DNA of 6,048 bases from DATLFP01 sp035540955 (GTDB lineage: Bacteria; Actinomycetota; Acidimicrobiia; Acidimicrobiales; CADCSY01). Below the pieces are notes generated by a model that ran no database searches, was not told the DNA's origin, and was given only the letters and a program-made list of their open reading frames with translations. Made by a program: the position numbers and the translations under genes. The DNA is taken from NCBI GenBank assembly GCA_035540955.1, contig DATLFP010000134.1, forward strand, positions 1 through 6,048. The letters run 5' to 3'. This document shows positions 5,348 through 6,048 of this stretch, piece by piece. The stretch's first letter is position 1, and each line of letters begins with the position of its first letter.

Positions 5348-5409
5348 AACCTTGTCGCGGTGACCCGCTCGGCGCGGGCGAGCGCGACAAGGTTCGGAGT
5401 GGGGGTTAC
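5348..5409. repeat. Tandem hairpin repeat, unit B (62 bases)
   Basis: This copy carries a better stem: ccgaaccttgtcgcg (5345-5359) pairs perfectly with cgcgacaaggttcgg (5383-5397), 15 bp, and an inner cccgc/gcggg stem (5364-5368 with 5374-5378) sits beyond a small internal loop. It ends in gtgggggt, running into the thioesterase stop codon (5406-5408). Lying between convergent genes, it may stop transcription from both sides; there are no T-runs. Confidence 0.75.
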
Positions 5410-6048
5410 GTCGGGCGGACGGGGAGCAGCATCGCCAGCTGGCGGGACTGGGCGACGAGGCGGCCGGCGCCGTCCCAGATCTCGCCGTCCTCGCTGAGGT
5501 AGCCGTCGACCAGCACGTGGGTGGCGAACCGGGCCATGAGCCAGCCCGGCTCCGGCCGGGCCCGGACGTGCACGGTGAGCTCGATGGTCGGGACCCAGCC
5601 GGCGGGGCCGAGCTCGAACACCGGCGGCGGGAACGCGTCGGCGAACATCGGCAGGGCGCGGACGTCGGGCTCCCGCCCGTCGGCGAAGCGGATCCAGCCG
5701 GCGATCTCGGGCACGCCCGTCGGCTCGCCCCGGACCCAGCCCGAGGCGGGCGACAGGCGGGTCTCGAACCGCTCCATCATCGTCGGCTGCGGGCCGATGG
5801 CGGGGCCCGACTGGCGGGGGCGGGCGAGGCAGTCCTCGCGCGGAGGCAGGTCGGGCGGCTGCTCGCGCACGAGGGTGGGGCCGGTGGCGGCGACGAGATC
5901 GCCGAACACGGCGACGACGCGGACCCGCTCGGTGTCCTGCACCAGCCGGGCGTGCAGGTGGGTGTGGCGCCGGCCCTCGCGGACCACCTCGACCTCGACG
6001 ACGCCAGGACCGGGCGAGGCGGGCCGGAGGTAGTGGGCGGTGAGCGAG
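5406..6048 (-). CDS. TesB-like double-hotdog acyl-CoA thioesterase, 5' end off the window
   Basis: The gene continues beyond the right edge; 213 C-terminal residues are present, beginning SLTAHYLRPASPGPG. Proteins of this kind hydrolyse acyl-CoA to free acid and CoA in the cytosol. Seen in order: the end of the first hotdog (HYLRPA, VEVEVVREGRRHTHLHARL, then VVAVFGD), a linker with PQPTMMERFETRLSP, and the second hotdog: EIAGWIRFADGREPD, LPMFADAFPPPVFELG, WVPTIELTVHVRARPEPGW and GEIWDGAGRLVAQSRQLAML. In TesB-type enzymes an Asp, Thr and Gln in the second hotdog are catalytic; the D of MFADAF, a T of PTIELT and the Q of VAQSRQ are the likely equivalents. A GTG at 5987 is internal, not the start, since family-like sequence continues upstream. 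It converges with the small cysteine protein across the hairpin repeats. Family is secure; substrate unknown. Confidence 0.9.
   Translation of the reverse strand, partial: SLTAHYLRPASPGPGVVEVEVVREGRRHTHLHARLVQDTERVRVVAVFGDLVAATGPTLVREQPPDLPPREDCLARPRQSGPAIGPQPTMMERFETRLSPASGWVRGEPTGVPEIAGWIRFADGREPDVRALPMFADAFPPPVFELGPAGWVPTIELTVHVRARPEPGWLMARFATHVLVDGYLSEDGEIWDGAGRLVAQSRQLAMLLPVRPT

Overview
The window is very GC-rich (GC at almost every third codon position), uses GTG starts freely, and has hardly any strong Shine-Dalgarno sites. It has TAnnnT -10 boxes placed 6-7 bases before start codons. Together these suggest an actinobacterium; an Acidimicrobiia-type environmental genome is my guess, but no marker gene confirms it. 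There is no transposase, integrase, phage gene, rRNA, tRNA or CRISPR array.

Layout, left to right. Bases 1-125 (minus) hold the first 41 codons of a gene that runs off the left edge; its start resembles that of large actinobacterial SF2 helicase/DUF3427 proteins, but this is tentative. Bases 200-906 (minus) are a complete type II toxin-antitoxin pair: a Phd/YefM-like antitoxin followed by a VapC PIN-domain toxin, coupled by a GTGA stop/start overlap. A 10-base perfect palindrome overlaps the antitoxin's -10 box. Divergent from it are three plus-strand genes: a haloalkane dehalogenase-like alpha/beta hydrolase (986-1879), an unrecognised 235-residue protein (1992-2699), and a Tat-exported phospholipase C/acid phosphatase-family phosphoesterase (2785-4209). 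Then come a Uma2-family (DUF820) nuclease-fold protein (4264-4809) and a small cysteine-containing protein (4972-5193). A 62-base tandem hairpin repeat (5286-5409) separates the latter from a convergent, 5'-truncated TesB-like acyl-CoA thioesterase (5406-6048, minus).

The genes do not form one obvious pathway. The strongest unexplained signal is regulatory. The Uma2 gene and the small cysteine protein share an identical 11-base block, gctgtcgcacc, each exactly 18 bases (first base to first base) upstream of a TAnnnT box. This matches the core of the RecA-independent DNA-damage promoter of mycobacteria (PafBC type, tTGTCRgtg-N8-TAnnnT). If correct, both genes belong to the DNA-damage response. 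The small gene also has a 9-bp hairpin at the predicted 5' end of its mRNA that sequesters the only ribosome-binding site. The tandem hairpin repeat between convergent genes looks like a dispersed intergenic (REP-like) element.
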